Notes under the pieces: generated by a model | Database searches by the model: none | Seen by the model: the letters and a program-made list of their open reading frames with translations, nothing else | Told to the model about the DNA's origin: nothing | Assembly (NCBI RefSeq): GCF_001424185.1 | Contig: NZ_LMOM01000034.1 | Span: 2,364 to 17,996, forward strand | Source: Deinococcus sp. Leaf326 | Lineage (GTDB): Bacteria > Deinococcota > Deinococci > Deinococcales > Deinococcaceae | Direction: 5' to 3' | DNA: 15,633 nt | Shown here: positions 13,060 to 15,633 of the stretch, one piece after another | Layout: the number at the start of each line of letters is the position of its first letter | Position numbering within the stretch: position 1 is the first letter of the stretch | Position numbers and translations under genes: made by a program

Positions 13060-15267
13060 ATGCGCCGACAGATCCTGCTCCTCCTACTCCCCGCCTTTCT
13101 CGTCGCCGCCTGCGGGCAGACGCCCCCAGCCACGCCGGGTAAAACGACCCCAGGGGCCATCACGCCCGGTACACCTGCGCAGCAGCCCCTGCCCGGCATC
13201 TTCCAGATCGATTTCAGCGGGGTTGGCACCGATACCCCCATAACCCGGGTGCAGTCCCTTCAGGAAGGTCTTCTGAGCGCGCAGGCCCTTATAGGTGCCC
13301 CGGACCAGTTCAGCTTCTCGCAGATCTCGGCCCAGACCTTCACGATCACCGCCACAGGTACCCGACACGTGCGCGTGACCTATAAGGTCACGAATACCTC
13401 CTCCCAGACGCTCCGCAATCCGAAGTTCGTGGCTGTGGTCCCCCAAGGCAGCACGACCGACAGCGTGTTCACGAACGTCCGATACTTCGACGGCTCAGAC
13501 GCTAGTGCCACCATCAGCAAACTCGCGCTGATTCAGGCCCAGAGTTTCGATACCTCCACGGGAGACGTGACTGCCGATCCGAAGGCGAATGCGCTTCTGA
13601 CTGGACTGGATGTCAGCCAGGTCGATACCACAGGCAAAGGCATCAAGACCCTGACCCAGACCGGTTGGTGGTTAACAACGCCGCCGGCAGCTGGGGACGA
13701 TACATTCATGGCCCCCGGGGACAGTTCACTCATCACCTTCGGCGTGAATGTGCCCATGACCTCGGCGCTTGATGGCGGCGCGACCAGAGACCCATTCAGC
13801 TTCTCGCTGAACGTCACTGCCGTGCAGGACACTTCGCCAGCACTGGCACCTCTGACTTCAGCGGTCAAGCAGTGGGATGGGGCGAGCCAGACCTTCGGGA
13901 ACTATGTCAACTTTCCGACGCAGACCTATACGGAGAATGGGGAGACGATCACGCAGAGCCTCCCGGCCCATTACGACATTAACGAGTTGAACGGCTCGAC
14001 GACTGCGAAGGTGCTCTGTGCCGGCGACGCACAGATGAGTGTGACGAACATCAGTACGGCAAGCTTCCCGAACCGGTGGCGGGTGCAACTTTTCTCGCAG
14101 GGAGCGCACACCCTGAACGTGTTCGAGGCCAGGAGCTGTCCAGCCAGTGGCACGCCCCTCCTGACTCAGATGGTGGCTGGGGTTGGGACAAGCGGGACCA
14201 CCCTCGCTTCGGGCAGCTATCACGGTCTGGCACTGAAGGCGGATGGGACGGTCCAAAGCTGGGGCGATAACCAGTTGGGGCAACTCGGGGATGGCACAAC
14301 CACCCGACGGAATGCTCCTATCACCGTGAGTGGCCTGAGCGGGATCACGAGCCTCGCTGGGGGCCAGAGCCACAGTCTGGCGCTCCGGGTAGATGGGACG
14401 GTCCAAAGCTGGGGCGATAACTCCTACAGGCAACTCGGTAACGGCAGGACAGCCCAGCAGACTCAGCCGGTCACTGTCAGCGACCTCTATGGGATCATGA
14501 GCATCGCGGCAGGCGCTTACCACAATCTGGCCTTGAAGGCGGACGGCACGGCCTGGAGCTGGGGCTGGAATGCCTACGGGCAATTGGGTGACAGTACCAC
14601 CATAGAGCGGACTAGACCGATTGCCGTGAGGAGTCTAAGTGACATCGTGAGCATCGCTGGGGGCAATGATTATAGTCTCGCGCTCCGGGCAGACGGGACC
14701 GTCTGGAGCTGGGGCTCTAACGTCTCCGGGCAATTGGGTGACGGCACCACCATCAATAGGTCTACGCCGGTGAAAGTCATCAATCTGAGAGGGGTCACGG
14801 GGATCACTGCGGGCTACCGTCACGGTCTGGCCTTGAAGGCCGATGGGACGATCCAAAGTTGGGGCCTGAACACTAGGGGACAACTGGGGGACGGCACCAC
14901 CACCAATCGGAGTACGTCTGGTCCCGTCAGCGGCCTGAGCGGGATCATGAGCATCGCTGCGAGCGGCAATCACAGTATGGCGTTGAAGGCGGACGGCACG
15001 GCCTGGAGCTGGGGCTGGAACGCTTACGGACAACTGGGTGACGGTGCCACCATCACTCGGAGTACGCCTGGTCCCATCAGCGGCCTGAGCGGGATCTCAA
15101 GTCTCGCTGGGGGCGAATTGTCCAATATGGCGTTGAAGACGGACGGAACGGCCTGGAGCTGGGGGAATAACACCTACGGGCAACTGGGGGACGGCACGAC
15201 TACCCCTCGGAGTACGCCTAGTCCCGTCAGCGGCCTGAGTGGGGTCGCGCAGCCGACGCCTTATTGA
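13060..15267 (+). CDS. lipoprotein with seven RCC1 repeats
   Basis: 735 residues. Residues 1-18 are a lipoprotein signal ending FLVAAC (Cys18), followed by a Thr/Pro-rich tether (PPATPGKTTPGAITPGTPAQ). Residues about 45-375 form an unrecognised, beta-rich region containing VRVTYKVTNTSSQTLRNPKF (an adhesin-like or Ig-like strand pattern). Residues 380-729 are exactly seven 50-residue RCC1 repeats with the core LALKADGTVWSWGxNxxGQLGDGTT, the number needed to close a seven-bladed propeller. The protein ends six residues later. It should sit on the outside of the cell, where RCC1-type propellers most likely bind proteins or surface polymers. The nuclear GTPase role of eukaryotic RCC1 should not be transferred. 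The repeats are very alike in DNA, indicating recent duplication or gene conversion. The gene appears to be a single transcription unit. Confidence 0.9.
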   Translation: MRRQILLLLLPAFLVAACGQTPPATPGKTTPGAITPGTPAQQPLPGIFQIDFSGVGTDTPITRVQSLQEGLLSAQALIGAPDQFSFSQISAQTFTITATGTRHVRVTYKVTNTSSQTLRNPKFVAVVPQGSTTDSVFTNVRYFDGSDASATISKLALIQAQSFDTSTGDVTADPKANALLTGLDVSQVDTTGKGIKTLTQTGWWLTTPPAAGDDTFMAPGDSSLITFGVNVPMTSALDGGATRDPFSFSLNVTAVQDTSPALAPLTSAVKQWDGASQTFGNYVNFPTQTYTENGETITQSLPAHYDINELNGSTTAKVLCAGDAQMSVTNISTASFPNRWRVQLFSQGAHTLNVFEARSCPASGTPLLTQMVAGVGTSGTTLASGSYHGLALKADGTVQSWGDNQLGQLGDGTTTRRNAPITVSGLSGITSLAGGQSHSLALRVDGTVQSWGDNSYRQLGNGRTAQQTQPVTVSDLYGIMSIAAGAYHNLALKADGTAWSWGWNAYGQLGDSTTIERTRPIAVRSLSDIVSIAGGNDYSLALRADGTVWSWGSNVSGQLGDGTTINRSTPVKVINLRGVTGITAGYRHGLALKADGTIQSWGLNTRGQLGDGTTTNRSTSGPVSGLSGIMSIAASGNHSMALKADGTAWSWGWNAYGQLGDGATITRSTPGPISGLSGISSLAGGELSNMALKTDGTAWSWGNNTYGQLGDGTTTPRSTPSPVSGLSGVAQPTPY
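14197..15246 (+). repeat. seven tandem 150-bp units coding RCC1 repeats
   Basis: Units begin at 14197, 14347, 14497, 14647, 14797, 14947 and 15097. No unit has an insertion or deletion. Units 1 and 2 share a long identical block around GGTCCAAAGCTGGGGCGATA. Units 3 and 6, 450 bp apart, share nearly the same block (GCCTGGAGCTGGGGCTGGAA). Confidence 0.92.
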
Positions 15268-15477
15268 GGACGACCAAAGTACGCATCAGCCCTCGTAGGC
15301 CGTCAGGTGCTGCGGGGCGCAGTTCCAGATTCGCCCGAGTCTATGGTCGACCCTGACTTACGTTATTCTCAATAAGACAGCATCCGCCCTCCACCGAAGG
15401 TCATCAGACGCCCGCAGAACGTCTCGCGCCAACTCAACGTTGTTCCGATTCCCAGTTGTCCGTGAGGCCCAGTCCCC

Positions 15478-15483
15478 TACAGT
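15478..15483 (+). promoter_or_regulatory. -10 box close to the metallo-hydrolase start
   Basis: TACAGT (TAnnnT) lies 7 bases before ATG 15491, the same arrangement as at 6838, and suggests a leaderless transcript. GAAGG at 15484-15488 is too close to the ATG to be a good ribosome-binding site. Confidence 0.4.
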
Positions 15484-15490
15484 GAAGGTC

Positions 15491-15633
15491 ATGCAGTTTA
15501 TTGGCCTGGGCGGAACGGACGAAGTTGGGGCAAGTTCCTACCTCTACCTCTTAAAGGAGGGCAACCTCCTCATCGACGCCGGGCTCCGGCCGGGGCGAGT
15601 CGGTGAAGCTGCCCTTCCAAAGCTCGAGATCCT
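15491..15633 (+). CDS. metallo-beta-lactamase-fold hydrolase, N-terminal part (cut by window end)
   Basis: The first 47 residues are in the window: MQFIGLGGTDEVGASSYLYL, then LKEGNLLIDAGLRPGRVGE. This is the opening strand pair of the metallo-beta-lactamase fold as in beta-CASP RNA nucleases (G-G-x-x-E-V-G-x-S-x-Y-L, then LIDAGL). The metal-binding HxHxDH motif would come after the window edge, so activity cannot be judged. The ATG is chosen because of the adjoining TACAGT box and because family homology starts at once. The roughly 220 bases between the RCC1 gene and this start hold no gene. Confidence 0.7.
   Translation, partial: MQFIGLGGTDEVGASSYLYLLKEGNLLIDAGLRPGRVGEAALPKLEI

Noticed and set aside
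13858..14583. Minus-strand open frame over the lipoprotein with RCC1 repeats
   Set aside because: Its internal repetition simply mirrors the RCC1 units.
14197..15246. Tandem repeats as a possible CRISPR array
   Set aside because: Units are 150 bp, in frame and coding, with no short identical repeats separated by unique spacers.
15363..15375. Small palindrome TTATT-CTC-AATAA before the metallo-hydrolase gene
   Set aside because: Five-base arms are too short to support an operator call, and it lies over 100 bases from the likely promoter.

Overview
The window reads as bacterial chromosome from a GC-rich organism, most likely a Deinococcus or close relative. This is inferred from three things. 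Several genes start directly behind a TAnnnT -10 box (leaderless style). There is a lipoprotein with RCC1 repeats and a second lipoprotein with glycosidase and discoidin domains. There is also a decayed STM4015-STM4014-STM4013-STM4012 type gene set. I could not run a search, so the genus is not proven. I see no tRNA, rRNA or CRISPR array.

Left part (1-3904), accessory and scarred by insertion sequences. A peptidase S51-like protein whose nucleophile position reads Ile is followed by a short 3' scrap of an IS5-type transposase. Next comes a divergent HxlR regulator / short-chain dehydrogenase pair with an inverted repeat in the shared promoter, then a second, larger scrap of IS5-type transposase. 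That scrap is cut by a complete IS630-family element (about 2710-3904) with 32-bp imperfect terminal inverted repeats.

Middle part (3905-5976, minus strand), a ruined operon. Its order is STM4015-like leucine-rich-repeat protein, STM4014-like protein, STM4013-like sulfatase-fold hydrolase, STM4012-like radical SAM protein, with ATGA/GTGA start-stop overlaps still visible. It carries two in-frame amber codons, a frameshift and an internal deletion joining STM4014 to STM4013. Its downstream end has been replaced by the IS630 element.

Regulatory part (5977-10133). A poor, more AT-rich spacer leads into a structured leader and a 52-residue exported peptide ending in PGGG. Directly behind lies a 560-residue protein with TPR-like helices followed by a C-terminal winged-helix DNA-binding domain. 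I read peptide plus TPR regulator as a candidate peptide-signalling (quorum-sensing-like) pair. It resembles RRNPP systems in logic but has the domain order reversed, and it is the most interesting thing here. A WYL-domain regulator follows, then a broken HTH gene with a one-base insertion.

Right part (10222-15633). A lipoprotein GH128-like glycosidase with an F5/8 type C domain lies on the minus strand, preceded by a 43-residue ORF that overlaps its start codon and by a promoter carrying a perfect 20-bp palindrome. Then come a stand-alone HD-GYP domain protein and a lipoprotein with seven 50-residue RCC1 repeats (a complete propeller). The start of a metallo-beta-lactamase-fold gene runs off the window end.
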